Position numbers and translations under genes: made by a program
Shown here: piece after piece, positions 7,869 to 16,634 of the stretch
How positions within the stretch are numbered: position 1 is the first letter of the stretch
Layout of the letters: the number at the start of each line of letters is the position of its first letter
Origin: Salinispora arenicola
GTDB lineage: Bacteria; Actinomycetota; Actinomycetes; Mycobacteriales; Micromonosporaceae
DNA: 64,000 bases
Direction: 5' to 3'
NCBI RefSeq assembly: GCF_006716065.1
Contig: NZ_VFOL01000001.1
Location: forward strand, 3,472,001 to 3,536,000
The notes under the pieces: model-generated
The model's database searches: none
What the model saw: only the letters and a program-made list of their open reading frames with translations
What the model was told of the DNA's origin: nothing

Positions 7869-9355
7869 AGCTGGTCGGGCACTTCGTCGACGGCAAGTGG
7901 GTCTCGGGCTCCGCGACGCGGCGCGGCGACATCTTCGACCCGGCCACCGGCACCCGTACCGCGGAGGTCGAACTGGCCTCCGCCGCGGACGTGGCGGTAG
8001 CGGTCGAGGCAGCCGACCGCGCCGCCCGGACCTGGCGGGACTCCTCCCTGTCCCGGCGCACGGCGGTGCTCTTCGCCTTCCGGGAACTGGTCCACGCCCG
8101 GCGTGACCGGCTCGCCGAGGTGATCACCGCAGAGCACGGCAAGGTGCTCGCCGACGCCGCCGGCGAGGTGCAGCGTGGGCTGGAGGTGATCGAGTACGCC
8201 TGCGGCATCCCCGCGGCGATGCGTGGCGGGTTCAGCGAGAACGTCTCGACCGAGGTGGACTCCTACAACCTGCGCCAGCCCCTCGGGGTGGTGGCGGTGA
8301 TCAGCCCCTTCAACTTCCCGGTGATGGTGCCGCTGTGGTTCGTGCCGGTCGCGGTGGCCACGGGCAACGCGGTGGTGCTCAAGCCCAGTGAGAAGGACCC
8401 AAGCGCGGCGCTGCTGCTGGCGGAGTGGTTCGCCGAGGCGGGCCTGCCGCCGGGGGTGCTCAACGTGGTCAACGGGGACAAGGAGGCCGTGGACGCCCTG
8501 CTGGATCATCCGGCGGTGCGGGCGGTGTCGTTCGTCGGTTCCACGCCGGTCGCCCGGCATGTGCACCAGCGGGCGTCGCTGGCGGGTAAGCGGGTGCAGG
8601 CCCTCGGTGGGGCGAAGAACCACATGGTGGTGTTGCCCGACGCCGATCTGGAACTGGCCGCCGACGCCGCCGTCAACGCGGGGTTCGGGTCGGCGGGGGA
8701 GCGCTGCATGGCGATCTCCGCGCTGGTCGCGGTGGAGCCGGTCGCGGACGCCCTGGTCGCGAAGATTGCCGAGCGGACGGCCGGGCTGCGCACGGGCGAC
8801 GGCCGGCGTGGTTGTGACATGGGCCCGCTGGTCACCGCGGCGCACGCCGAGCGGGTGCGCTCGTACGTCGCGGCGGGTGTGGCGGCTGGCGCGGTGCCGG
8901 TGGTCGACGGACGGGATGTGCGTCCCGACGGCGACCCGAACGGCTACTGGTTGGGGCCGACGCTGCTCGACCGGGTCACCCCGGAGATGTCGGTGTACAC
9001 CGACGAGATCTTCGGACCGGTGCTGTCGGTGCTGCGGGTCGGTTCGTACGACGAGGCCGTCGACCTGGTCAACGCCAACCCGTACGGCAACGGGACGGCC
9101 GTCTTCACCAACGACGGGGGCGCCGCCCGGCGCTACCAGCACGAGGTGGAGGTGGGCATGGTCGGGATCAACGTGCCGATCCCGGTGCCCATGGCGTACT
9201 ACTCCTTCGGTGGCTGGAAGGCGTCGCTCTTCGGCGACCTGCACGCGCACGGTGAGGACGGGGTGCGTTTCTTCACCCGGGGCAAGGTGATCACCAGCCG
9301 TTGGCTGGATCCCCGCACCGGTGGGGTCAACCTCGGTTTCCCCACCCAGACCTGA
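7865..9355 (+). CDS. mmsA: CoA-acylating methylmalonate-semialdehyde dehydrogenase
   Basis: A 496-residue aldehyde dehydrogenase of the MmsA/IolA type, which converts (methyl)malonate semialdehyde plus CoA and NAD to propionyl- or acetyl-CoA and CO2. Diagnostic segments: ISPFNFPVMVPLWF, VLKPSEKDPSAAL, FVGSTPVARHVH, and the nucleophile in GSAGERCMAIS. The general-base glutamate of ordinary ALDHs is absent from its usual place (LGGAKNH), as expected for CoA-acylating members. The ATG overlaps the aminotransferase stop. Its last 29 bases overlap the convergent acyltransferase gene. Confidence 0.93.
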   Translation: MKLVGHFVDGKWVSGSATRRGDIFDPATGTRTAEVELASAADVAVAVEAADRAARTWRDSSLSRRTAVLFAFRELVHARRDRLAEVITAEHGKVLADAAGEVQRGLEVIEYACGIPAAMRGGFSENVSTEVDSYNLRQPLGVVAVISPFNFPVMVPLWFVPVAVATGNAVVLKPSEKDPSAALLLAEWFAEAGLPPGVLNVVNGDKEAVDALLDHPAVRAVSFVGSTPVARHVHQRASLAGKRVQALGGAKNHMVVLPDADLELAADAAVNAGFGSAGERCMAISALVAVEPVADALVAKIAERTAGLRTGDGRRGCDMGPLVTAAHAERVRSYVAAGVAAGAVPVVDGRDVRPDGDPNGYWLGPTLLDRVTPEMSVYTDEIFGPVLSVLRVGSYDEAVDLVNANPYGNGTAVFTNDGGAARRYQHEVEVGMVGINVPIPVPMAYYSFGGWKASLFGDLHAHGEDGVRFFTRGKVITSRWLDPRTGGVNLGFPTQT

Positions 9356-10742
9356 GTAGCCGCAGGGTGCCCGCCCCGGCCAGGTAGGCCACCAACGCCG
9401 CGACGGGCAGCCCGAGCAGCAGCGGGGCGGCCCGTGGGGCAGTCGCGTTGATGACCAGCGCGAACACGACGGCCACGAACGCGGCGACGGTGAGTACGCG
9501 GCGGCCGATGGCCCACCACCGCCGGCCCGCCCGGCCGTCCGGGGGTGGAGGGGGCTGTCGGGCGGCCGGGGGTCGGCCGGTACGGGCCTCGACCGGACCC
9601 AGGATGGCGACCAGGACGGCCAGCACCACGCCGAGCATCAGCAACCAGGGGATTCGCCAGGCGAGCCAGGCAGCCGAGCCGACGGCCGGGGTCGGCAGCA
9701 ACCCCACCGCGTTCAGGGCGCCGATCGCCAGGATCGCCGCGCTCAGATGCCACAGGAAGACGGTCAGGACGACGCTGTTCACCGCGATCACCGCCATCCA
9801 GGGGCGGTCGCGGCGCAGCCAGCGCTGCGCCGGCTGGCGCAGCAGCAGGAGGACCCCGAGCTGCGCGGTACTCACCGCGAGCAGGGCGAGGCTGGGCGGG
9901 GCAGCATTGTTCAGCCGTTCACCCGGAATGTTGATCATGCTGACCGGATATGGGCCGGGACCGGTCAGCAGCACCGCCACCGCGAGCCCACCGAGCAGCG
10001 CCGTCCAGCCGGCCCGCCGCGACAGCGGCAGCCGTCGGGTCCGGAGCCCAGCCCGCCGGCCGCGCGATGGCAGGTCCGTGGCGTCCTTCCTGCTCGCGTC
10101 GTACCAGGCGAAGCCGACCTGGTGAATGGCCAGCCAGCCGAAGAGGTAGTTCGGCAGGGCCGCATCGGCCAGATGGAGTTCGCGAGTCAGGTCGCCGACC
10201 GCCACCAGGGCAGCCAGCGCCACCGGTACGAGCAGCCCGTACCGGCGGTGTAGCGCGTACATCAGCGGGGTCAACGGCACCACGAGGAGGTACGCGGCGA
10301 GGAACCACAGGGGGATGGTGGCGAAATAGACCACGGTCCGGATCAACGACGGATCGGCGCCGCCGAGCCGGGCGGCCAGGGCTACGGCAGCGAGTGCGAG
10401 GATCAGCACGCTGGTCGGCCGGAGCAGGCGGGCGCTACGGCCTAGTAGCCATCCGGTGGCGTCACCGCCTCGGCGGAGGTGCGAGGTCAGCGATGCGGCG
10501 TTGGCGTATCCACCGACCAGGAAGAAGATCGGCATGACCTGGACCGCCCAGGTCACCGGGTAGGCCCAGGGTAGGTCGGGCAGCGCGGAGCGCGCGGTGG
10601 GCTGCCCGTTGGCGTCGTGCCCGATGTCCACGACGCTCCAGTGACCGATGACGACCAGGATGATCGCGAGGGCCCGGAGCATGTCGAGGTAGCGGTTCCG
10701 GCTTGCCGGTGTCGCCTCGGCGAGTCGGCGCAGGCGGCCCAT
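9327..10742 (-). CDS. Acyltransferase-3 family membrane protein
   Basis: A 471-residue integral membrane protein with about ten hydrophobic segments. It starts with RNRYLDMLRALAIILVVIGHW, which contains the R-x-x-D...GH pattern of acyltransferase-3 proteins (catalytic His of the first membrane helix). Such enzymes O-acylate cell-surface sugars, peptidoglycan or small molecules. A basic proline-rich loop (about residues 390-410) precedes the last membrane pair. The gene stands alone, so the acceptor cannot be inferred. It converges on and slightly overlaps mmsA. Confidence 0.85.
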   Translation of the reverse strand: MGRLRRLAEATPASRNRYLDMLRALAIILVVIGHWSVVDIGHDANGQPTARSALPDLPWAYPVTWAVQVMPIFFLVGGYANAASLTSHLRRGGDATGWLLGRSARLLRPTSVLILALAAVALAARLGGADPSLIRTVVYFATIPLWFLAAYLLVVPLTPLMYALHRRYGLLVPVALAALVAVGDLTRELHLADAALPNYLFGWLAIHQVGFAWYDASRKDATDLPSRGRRAGLRTRRLPLSRRAGWTALLGGLAVAVLLTGPGPYPVSMINIPGERLNNAAPPSLALLAVSTAQLGVLLLLRQPAQRWLRRDRPWMAVIAVNSVVLTVFLWHLSAAILAIGALNAVGLLPTPAVGSAAWLAWRIPWLLMLGVVLAVLVAILGPVEARTGRPPAARQPPPPPDGRAGRRWWAIGRRVLTVAAFVAVVFALVINATAPRAAPLLLGLPVAALVAYLAGAGTLRLLRSGWGNRG

Positions 10743-11132
10743 GGGCGCAAGCGTAGGGGACGGTGGCGGTAGCCGTGCGGCGTTCGGGCCGCAAAGCCGG
10801 CTGGTGCGGCTCCACCTCCTACCATCGCGGTTTCAGATCGTGGTTGAGCAGGAGTTTCTTCCTGCCCTCCTCGGATGCTGTCCTGCTGCGTCAAGCTGAG
10901 ACGCTACTGAATGACGCAGCTCTGATCGGCGGAGGTGGCGGACTGCGCCAGGTTCTACCCAAGCCCTTCAACTTTGGTCAGGACTTGGACATTCGGGTCG
11001 AGGATGACCAGCTGGTTGGTCGGAGCGGGCGTGGTCATGGGGGCGGCCTGGTGTCGTCGTGTGACTAGGCTCAAGAAACTTTCCAGCCAGGAAAATTTGC
11101 CAAGTTGGAAAGGATTCTGCCATGGTGTTGGT
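10743..11132. other. Gene-poor stretch upstream of TetR
   Basis: No convincing gene. On the minus strand a 27-codon ORF (10955-11038, starting MTTPAPTNQLVILDPN) lies divergent to TetR and could be the stub of a lost partner gene; it matches nothing I recognise. The TetR operator at 11079-11112 lies between that start and TetR. Confidence 0.3.
11079..11112. promoter_or_regulatory. TetR operator candidate (nested palindrome)
   Basis: Outer arms CTTTCCA (11079-11085) and TGGAAAG (11106-11112) and an inner near-palindrome GGAAAATTTGCC (11090-11101) share the same centre, 11095/11096. Total 34 bases with 26 symmetric positions. It lies 20 bases before the TetR start, an AT-rich island in GC-rich DNA, as expected for an autoregulated TetR promoter. 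Confidence 0.65.
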
Positions 11133-11765
11133 ATGACCTCCGAGTTGAGCCTGCGCGAACGCAAGAAGCTGGCGACGCGCGAGGCACTGAGCCACGCCGC
11201 CTGGTCATTGATGGTCGAGCAGGGATTCGACGCGGTGACGCCGGAGGCGATCGCCGCGGCGGCCGATGTCTCACCGCGTACGTTCCGTAACTACTTCTCC
11301 GGTCGCGAGGAGGCGATTCTCTATGGGGCGGCGCGCCGTGCGGGGCCCGAGGCGATTGCCGAGGCGATCCGGGCTAGGCCTGCGGGTGAGGCCGTCTGGG
11401 ACTCCCTGGCAGAAGCGCTCTCTTCCGTTGTCGCAGGCTTCCTCGGCCATCGGGACCACCTGGTCGTGCTGATGAACGTGATCCGGGAGAACCCAGCGAT
11501 GCTGGCCCAGCATCTCGTCATGTTCGAGCGGGCCCACCGCCTACTCATGGAGGTCATCGCCGAGCGCGTCAGCGACGATTCGGACCGTGACCTCGGCTCG
11601 CGGTTACTGGCCGGGGCCGCGTGTCTCGCGCTGCAAACCTCGCTTGAGATGTGGGCGGAGGGAGCCACCGACACACTTCCTGACCTGATCCGGCAGAGCT
11701 TTGCGCAACTGCGTGCGGGCCTTCCGCTTGGTACCCACACCAACCGCTCAACTATCGATACCTGA
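11133..11765 (+). CDS. TetR-family regulator
   Basis: A 210-residue TetR protein. The N-terminal helix-turn-helix reads TREALSHAAWSLMVEQGFDA, then AIAAAADVSPRTFRNYFSGREE at about residues 35-56. The C-terminal helices carry the ligand pocket. It is followed after 91 bases by an MMPL exporter, which is the likely target, and preceded by a large palindrome that is the likely operator. The ATG at 11133 is 21 bases from a GGAAAGG; a leaderless or unusual start cannot be excluded. Expected role: repression of the exporter until a lipophilic compound binds. Confidence 0.88.
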   Translation: MTSELSLRERKKLATREALSHAAWSLMVEQGFDAVTPEAIAAAADVSPRTFRNYFSGREEAILYGAARRAGPEAIAEAIRARPAGEAVWDSLAEALSSVVAGFLGHRDHLVVLMNVIRENPAMLAQHLVMFERAHRLLMEVIAERVSDDSDRDLGSRLLAGAACLALQTSLEMWAEGATDTLPDLIRQSFAQLRAGLPLGTHTNRSTIDT

Positions 11766-11770
11766 AAACG

Positions 11771-11787
11771 GGTCGTCTGGCACGACC
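11771..11787. promoter_or_regulatory. Inverted repeat before the MMPL gene
   Basis: GGTCGT CTGGC ACGACC, a perfect six-base dyad seven bases after the TetR stop and 70 bases before the MMPL start. It could be a second TetR-bound site or a weak terminator after tetR. Its sequence is unlike the palindrome before tetR, so binding by the same protein is not supported. Confidence 0.35.
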
Positions 11788-11856
11788 TGAAACGTAGCCG
11801 TCCACCTTGCACTGCGGTGGTCGGTCAAATCGCTACGCTCGTAAGTGGAGAGTCTG

Positions 11857-14124
11857 ATGGCCTCGTTTCTGTGCCGGCTTGGCAAATTCGCGTTCGGTCG
11901 CCGGTGGCTCGTCGTCGGGTTGTGGTTGGCTGTTCTCAGCTCCACGTTGGTCGGCGCCGCCACCTTGTCCGGACCGACCTCCGACGCGTTCCGTATTCCC
12001 GGCACGCCATCGCAGCAGGCGATCGACCTGCTGCGGGAACGGTTCCCACAGGCGTCCGCCGACGGCGCGACGGCCCGCGTGGTGTTCGCCGTACCAGCAG
12101 GGCAGAAGCTCACCGACCCCGAGCACCGCACGGCCATCGAGCGCGCCGTCACCGAACTGAGCCAGGCGCCGCAGGTCGCCTCCGTGACCGACCCGTTCCA
12201 GCCGGGTGCCGTCGACGCCACCGGCACGATCGGCTTCGCTCAGGCGACCTACCAGGTGCAGGGAGCGGAACTGACTGAGCCGGCACGCGACGTGCTGACC
12301 GCCGTCGTGGAAACGGCGCGCAGCGAAGGCTTGACCGTCGAGGTCGGCGGCGACGCGCTGCTGGCTAACCCTGAACAAGGTCTGGCCGAGGTCATCGGCA
12401 TCGTCGTCGCCGCCGTGGTTCTGGTGATCACGTTTGGGTCGATGGTGGCGGCGGGTCTACCGCTGCTGACCGCGATCCTCGGCATCCTGATCGGCGTCGG
12501 TGCGATCACCGCCGCGACCGGCTTCGTCGACCTGTCGTCAACCACGCCGACCCTTGCGCTGATGCTCGGTCTGGCGGTAGCCATCGACTACGCGTTGTTC
12601 ATCGTTTCGCGCTACCGGCACGAACTCGCCCTCGGCCGCGAACTGCAGGAGGCCGCCGGTCGCGCGGTCGGCACCGCCGGCTCCGCGATCGTGTTCGCCG
12701 GGCTCACTGTCATCATCGCGTTGGCCGCGCTGTCCGTTGTCGGCATCCCATTCCTGACCCAGATGGGGCTCGCCGCCGCCGGGACTGTGGCCGTTGCTGT
12801 CCTCATCGCGCTGACCCTGCTGCCAGCCATATTCGGGCTCGTCGGCCGGCGCATCGCCAGTGGACGCGTGCGCGGGTTGTCCGCCCGCGACCCAGAAGGC
12901 GACGCCGCGACGCCGAGCTTCGGCATTCGATGGGCTCGCATGGTGGCCCGCCGTCCCGTCGCGGCGCTGCTGATCGCCGTTGTCGCGCTGGGCGTCGTCG
13001 CCATCCCCGCCGCAGATCTGCGCCTCGGCATGCCCGATGACAGTACCGCCGCACCGGACACCACTCAGCGGAAGGCCTACGACCTGGTCGCCGCCGGGTT
13101 CGGCTCCGGCTTCAACGCTCCGCTAACCGTCGTGGTCAAAACTGGCACCGGTCTGGCTGATGGCGCCGTCGAGCAGGTGGCGCAATCGATCCAAGGGCTC
13201 GACGATGTCGCCACGGTTACCCCGTCCGTCATCAACCCCGCCGGTGACACCGGACTGATGACCGTCGTTCCGAACAGCGGACCCAGCGATTCCGGCACCG
13301 AGGAACTGGTCCACGCGATCCGTGACCTCGACGGCACGGTATCTGGTGCCACTATTGGCGTAACCGGCCTGACCGCCATCAACATCGACGTCTCGACCAC
13401 ACTCGGCGACGCGCTGTTGCCGTACCTGGCGGTCGTGGTGGGGCTGGCGCTGGTACTGCTCCTACTGGTGTTCCGGTCGCTGCTGGTGCCGATCAAGGCC
13501 ACCGCCGGCTTCTTGCTCAGCGTCGCGGCCACGTTCGGCGCGGTCGTGGCAGTGTTTCAGTGGGGCTGGGCGGCCAGCCTGTTCGGCATCGAACAGACTG
13601 GGCCGATCATCAGCTTCCTGCCGATCTTCCTGATCGGCATCGTGTTCGGCCTGGCCATGGACTACGAGGTCTTTCTGGTCACCCGCATGCGCGAGGAATA
13701 TGTTCACGGTAGCGACGCGCGCGAGGCCGTGGTGAGCGGATTCGGGCACGGGGCGCGTGTCGTCACCGCCGCCGCGCTCATCATGATCGGCGTCTTCACC
13801 GGCTTCATCCTGTCCCCGGAGCCGATCATCACATCGGTCGGCTTCGCCCTCGGCGTCGCCGTGCTCTTCGACGCCCTCGTCGTACGGATGACCATCGTGC
13901 CAGCCGTCATGACGCTGCTCCGCGATGTCGCCTGGTGGCTACCACGTTGGCTCGACCGTGCGCTCCCCGACGTGGACGTAGAGGGCGAAAAGCTGCGCCA
14001 CCAGCTCGATATGGCTCCTACCCCCGCCAGGCCGTCGACCGATTCTGATCAACGCGATCAAACCTCATCGAGGCACCTCCAACCGACGGGGTCGCGCGGC
14101 AACGGTGGGTCCTCGGGTGGTTAA
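11857..14124 (+). CDS. MMPL/RND-type exporter
   Basis: A 755-residue exporter of the MMPL family (actinomycete RND). Membrane topology is typical: one helix at residues 18-38, a periplasmic domain, five helices (about 175-335), then the pattern repeats (second periplasmic loop about 390-510, helices about 520-700). LALMLGLAVAIDYALFIVSRYR and FGLAMDYEVFLVTRMREEY are the paired Asp-Tyr proton-relay segments. ATG 11857 has GGAG six bases upstream. MMPL proteins export lipids, polyketides or drugs, energised by the proton gradient. The upstream TetR gene is its likely repressor. The soluble C-terminal tail is short and not recognised. Confidence 0.9.
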   Translation: MASFLCRLGKFAFGRRWLVVGLWLAVLSSTLVGAATLSGPTSDAFRIPGTPSQQAIDLLRERFPQASADGATARVVFAVPAGQKLTDPEHRTAIERAVTELSQAPQVASVTDPFQPGAVDATGTIGFAQATYQVQGAELTEPARDVLTAVVETARSEGLTVEVGGDALLANPEQGLAEVIGIVVAAVVLVITFGSMVAAGLPLLTAILGILIGVGAITAATGFVDLSSTTPTLALMLGLAVAIDYALFIVSRYRHELALGRELQEAAGRAVGTAGSAIVFAGLTVIIALAALSVVGIPFLTQMGLAAAGTVAVAVLIALTLLPAIFGLVGRRIASGRVRGLSARDPEGDAATPSFGIRWARMVARRPVAALLIAVVALGVVAIPAADLRLGMPDDSTAAPDTTQRKAYDLVAAGFGSGFNAPLTVVVKTGTGLADGAVEQVAQSIQGLDDVATVTPSVINPAGDTGLMTVVPNSGPSDSGTEELVHAIRDLDGTVSGATIGVTGLTAINIDVSTTLGDALLPYLAVVVGLALVLLLLVFRSLLVPIKATAGFLLSVAATFGAVVAVFQWGWAASLFGIEQTGPIISFLPIFLIGIVFGLAMDYEVFLVTRMREEYVHGSDAREAVVSGFGHGARVVTAAALIMIGVFTGFILSPEPIITSVGFALGVAVLFDALVVRMTIVPAVMTLLRDVAWWLPRWLDRALPDVDVEGEKLRHQLDMAPTPARPSTDSDQRDQTSSRHLQPTGSRGNGGSSGG

Positions 14125-14208
14125 CCATCGATGGCAAGCCGGCCCGGTAGGTGTGTTTGTCACAGCCCGGCATCGGAAAGTACCCAGGCGGTTTGTGAGG
14201 ATGACTGC

Positions 14209-15453
14209 ATGAGCGCAATACGGGCCCGCGTACCCGGATCGAAGTCGCTGACCAACCGCGCCCTCGCCATAGCGGCTATGGCGGACGGAGTGACCGAGCT
14301 CGACAACCCGCTGGTGAGCGATGACACCACGGCGTTCGCCGACGCGCTCGTCGCCCTTGGGGTGTCGGTCGAGCGGCAGGCCCGGCGGTGGACGGTGACT
14401 GGCAGCGGGGCGGGGCCGCGGGTGAGGTCCGGTCGTGTCTGGTGCGAGGACGCTGGTACGGCAGCCCGGTTCCTACCGCCCATGGTCGCGGCAGTCGGTG
14501 GTGTCTTCGACTTCGATGGTACGGACCAGCTGCGTGCCCGTCCTCTTCACCCGCTGATCGACGCGTTGCGGGCACTCGGCGCCACGGTCGAGCCCAGCGG
14601 TGACGGCGGCGGGCTGCCGTTCCGCCTGGTTTCGGATGGCCTGGCCGGCGGGGAGGTCGTGCTTGCCAGCGGCACCAGCAGCCAGTATCTGAGCGGGCTA
14701 CTCATGGCCGGGCCGTTGCTGTCCAACCCGCTCACGGTGGTCGCGCCGGATCTGGTCAGTCGGCCGTACGTCGACATGACGATCGCCGTGATGGCCCGCT
14801 TCGGGGTCCAGGTCACCGAGGCCAGGCCTGACCGCTTCACCGTTGACCCTGGCCGGTATACCCGCACTCGGTACCTCGTGGAGCCCGATGCCTCCACCGC
14901 TTCGTATGTTCTCGCGGCCGCCGCTGTCACCGGCAAGGAAGTGTCCGTGGATGGCTTGGGCAGTGCCAGCCCGCAGGGCGACCGGCGGTTCGTCGATGTG
15001 CTGTCCCAGCTGGGCGCCACGGTGACGGCGGACCGCGATCGGGTGACCGTGCGAGGGCCGCGACACCTTCGTGGGGGATTCGAGGTCGACATGGGGTCGA
15101 TCTCGGACACCTTTATGACCCTTGCCGCCATTGCGCCGCTCGCTGACGCGCCGATCCGAATCACCGGTGTGGGTCACGCCCGACTCAAGGAGTCCGACCG
15201 GATCGACGCGGTGGCGCAGAACCTTGTCGCGTGTGGCGTTCCGGTGCGGACAGGACCGGACTGGATCGAGATCTCCCCGACGGACCCGTCCCCGGCCCTC
15301 ATCCACTGTCGGCGAGACCATCGCATCGCGATGTCATTCTCGGTGCTCGGACTGCGGGTTTCCGGTCTGCTCCTCGATGACCCGGCATGCGTGTCGAAGA
15401 CCTTTCCCGGGTTCCACGACGAGTTGGCCAGACTGTTCGCCGACGGCCGGTGA
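14209..15453 (+). CDS. aroA: 3-phosphoshikimate 1-carboxyvinyltransferase (EPSP synthase)
   Basis: A 414-residue EPSP synthase, sixth step of the shikimate pathway (shikimate-3-phosphate plus PEP). Visible: VPGSKSLTNRALAIAA (PEP/S3P-binding Lys and Arg), CEDAGTAARFLPP (actinobacterial form of the GNAGTAMRP loop), SSQYLSGLL, DASTASY, and GHARLKESDRI with the catalytic Lys/Glu/Arg, then DHRIAMSFSVLG. The ATG at 14209 has TGAGG eight bases upstream. No other shikimate gene is nearby, so I cannot tell whether this is the housekeeping copy or a second one. The change from the usual GNAGT loop to EDAGT might affect glyphosate sensitivity, but that is speculation. Confidence 0.92.
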   Translation: MSAIRARVPGSKSLTNRALAIAAMADGVTELDNPLVSDDTTAFADALVALGVSVERQARRWTVTGSGAGPRVRSGRVWCEDAGTAARFLPPMVAAVGGVFDFDGTDQLRARPLHPLIDALRALGATVEPSGDGGGLPFRLVSDGLAGGEVVLASGTSSQYLSGLLMAGPLLSNPLTVVAPDLVSRPYVDMTIAVMARFGVQVTEARPDRFTVDPGRYTRTRYLVEPDASTASYVLAAAAVTGKEVSVDGLGSASPQGDRRFVDVLSQLGATVTADRDRVTVRGPRHLRGGFEVDMGSISDTFMTLAAIAPLADAPIRITGVGHARLKESDRIDAVAQNLVACGVPVRTGPDWIEISPTDPSPALIHCRRDHRIAMSFSVLGLRVSGLLLDDPACVSKTFPGFHDELARLFADGR

Positions 15454-15477
15454 GGTGTGGCGAGCCCAGACATGGTT

Positions 15478-15510
15478 GTTGGCCGGCACCCGAACCGAGT
15501 GCCGGCCAAC
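15478..15510. terminator. Strong hairpin between convergent genes
   Basis: A 12-base perfect stem (GTTGGCCGGCAC and its complement, 15478-15489 with 15499-15510) and a nine-base loop. It lies after aroA (+) and before the 3' end of the secreted-protein gene (-), so it can serve both. Confidence 0.8.
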
Positions 15511-15550
15511 GGCTTGTTCCCCGCTGTGGGGGTGTGGCTTGTGGTGCTGG

Positions 15551-16135
15551 TCAGCTGGTCCAGTGTTCGGCGACGAGGTCGGCGGCTTGGGTTTCCCACT
15601 GGGCGTAGTGGAACGGGTATGCCGACACCTGCACCGTCTGGGCGGCCTTGGTCAGGGGCATGTCCTGCCAGCCCTCGACCTGCTTCAGACCCTTCAGGAA
15701 GGCGGTAGTGGAGTATTCGGGGTCGGTGATCTGCTCCACCGTGCCCCACCCGGAGGACGGGCGTTGCTGGAACAGGCCCTGCGAGTCGTGGTCGTTGCGG
15801 TCACCCAGGTGTCCCAGGTTCTCCAGCTTCGACTCCTGCAGGCTGGTGGCGATCGCCACCACGGCGGCACGCTCGTCCATGCCGGCCTTCTTCGTGGCCT
15901 CGATGATGGCCTTCACGTTCGCGGTCTGCTCGTCACCCAGGCTGATACGCGACTGCTCGCCCTGAGTGCCGTGCGGGATCAACGTGTCCATGTCCGGCTT
16001 CGCCACCTGCACCGCCGCGGCCGAAGCCGGCGCGGGAGTGGTGTCGGTGAACGTGGCCAGGGGGCCGGCGACGACACCGGTGGACAGGGCCAGACCAGCG
16101 ACACCGAGGACGCTACGACGCAGAATCGTGTTCAT
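15551..16135 (-). CDS. Secreted transglycosylase-like (lysozyme-fold) protein
   Basis: A 194-residue exported protein. Residues 1-40 are a signal peptide (RRSVLGVAGLALSTGVVAG, Ala-rich cleavage region). The mature part contains AAVVAIATSLQESKLENLGH followed by DSQGLFQQRPSSGWGT, the pattern of small actinobacterial lysozyme/lytic transglycosylase-like domains, with Glu of QESKLE as candidate catalytic acid. It would act on peptidoglycan outside the membrane. ATG 16135 has GGAG upstream. A long leader with possible pseudoknot precedes it. Direct enzymatic activity is not certain; many relatives are annotated only as hypothetical. Confidence 0.75.
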   Translation of the reverse strand: MNTILRRSVLGVAGLALSTGVVAGPLATFTDTTPAPASAAAVQVAKPDMDTLIPHGTQGEQSRISLGDEQTANVKAIIEATKKAGMDERAAVVAIATSLQESKLENLGHLGDRNDHDSQGLFQQRPSSGWGTVEQITDPEYSTTAFLKGLKQVEGWQDMPLTKAAQTVQVSAYPFHYAQWETQAADLVAEHWTS

Positions 16136-16634
16136 GAGGTGTGCTCCATTCGGGGGTCGACATCCCACACCCGAAGGGGGTTCGGGGCGGGTGCGAGCAC
16201 CGTCCGGCGCTCAACAGAACAAGAAAAGGGGAAGACCATCTATCGGCAACCGCGGCCCTTGGGGGCTCGCACGGCGCCGGGTCCATGTGTAACGACCGAC
16301 CGGCCACCACCATTCCCGGCGGGGACCCCGTACCCCGGGGCCGCACACCGACCGCGTCACCAGAACACACGCGGCGGCACGGCGCTACCTCGGCCGTACG
16401 CCCGGTGTAACGCACCGACGGCCGACGGGATTCCGCCACCACCGTGCCCCCGACCACACCCCAACCAGACATCAACCAGACACGAACGGCATTCGGCCCA
16501 GACTCGTTGCTGACGGGTGGTCCAGGTCGGTGCGGCGGCGCGTGACGGAATGGGACGGAAAGGCATTCACGCCGGCGACGGGCCGGGACGACGCGGGTTG
16601 TGCGAAACGCAGGAAGTCCGCGACAAAGCTCCGA
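16136..16634 (-). promoter_or_regulatory. Long structured leader/intergenic region of the transglycosylase gene
   Basis: Almost 500 bases without a convincing ORF. On the minus-strand transcript, two helices can form in crossing order: GTGCGAGC/GCTCGCAC (16191-16198 with 16265-16272, 8 bp) and CCGGCGC/GCGCCGG (16204-16210 with 16274-16280, 7 bp), which is an H-type pseudoknot. Next to it two mutually exclusive hairpins compete: CACCCG/CGGGTG (16168-16173 with 16188-16193) and CCGAA/TTCGG (16171-16175 with 16181-16185). TGTAACG occurs twice (16288-16294 and 16406-16412), each followed by ACCGAC. The known c-di-AMP switch found before many actinobacterial cell-wall hydrolases was not recognised here. 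Confidence 0.4.

Noticed and set aside
10955..11038. 27-codon ORF divergent to tetR
   Set aside because: Looks like the start of a coding region but matches nothing and ends at once; kept only as a possible stub of a lost gene.
14209..15453. Glyphosate-tolerant class II EPSP synthase
   Set aside because: The EDAGTAARF loop differs from class I, but tolerance cannot be inferred from sequence by eye.
16136..16634. c-di-AMP (ydaO) riboswitch before the transglycosylase-like gene
   Set aside because: The family's conserved loops (GGGGUGAA-like and CCGAACCCGUCAGCUAACC-like) are not present; only CCGAACCC occurs, without the following core.
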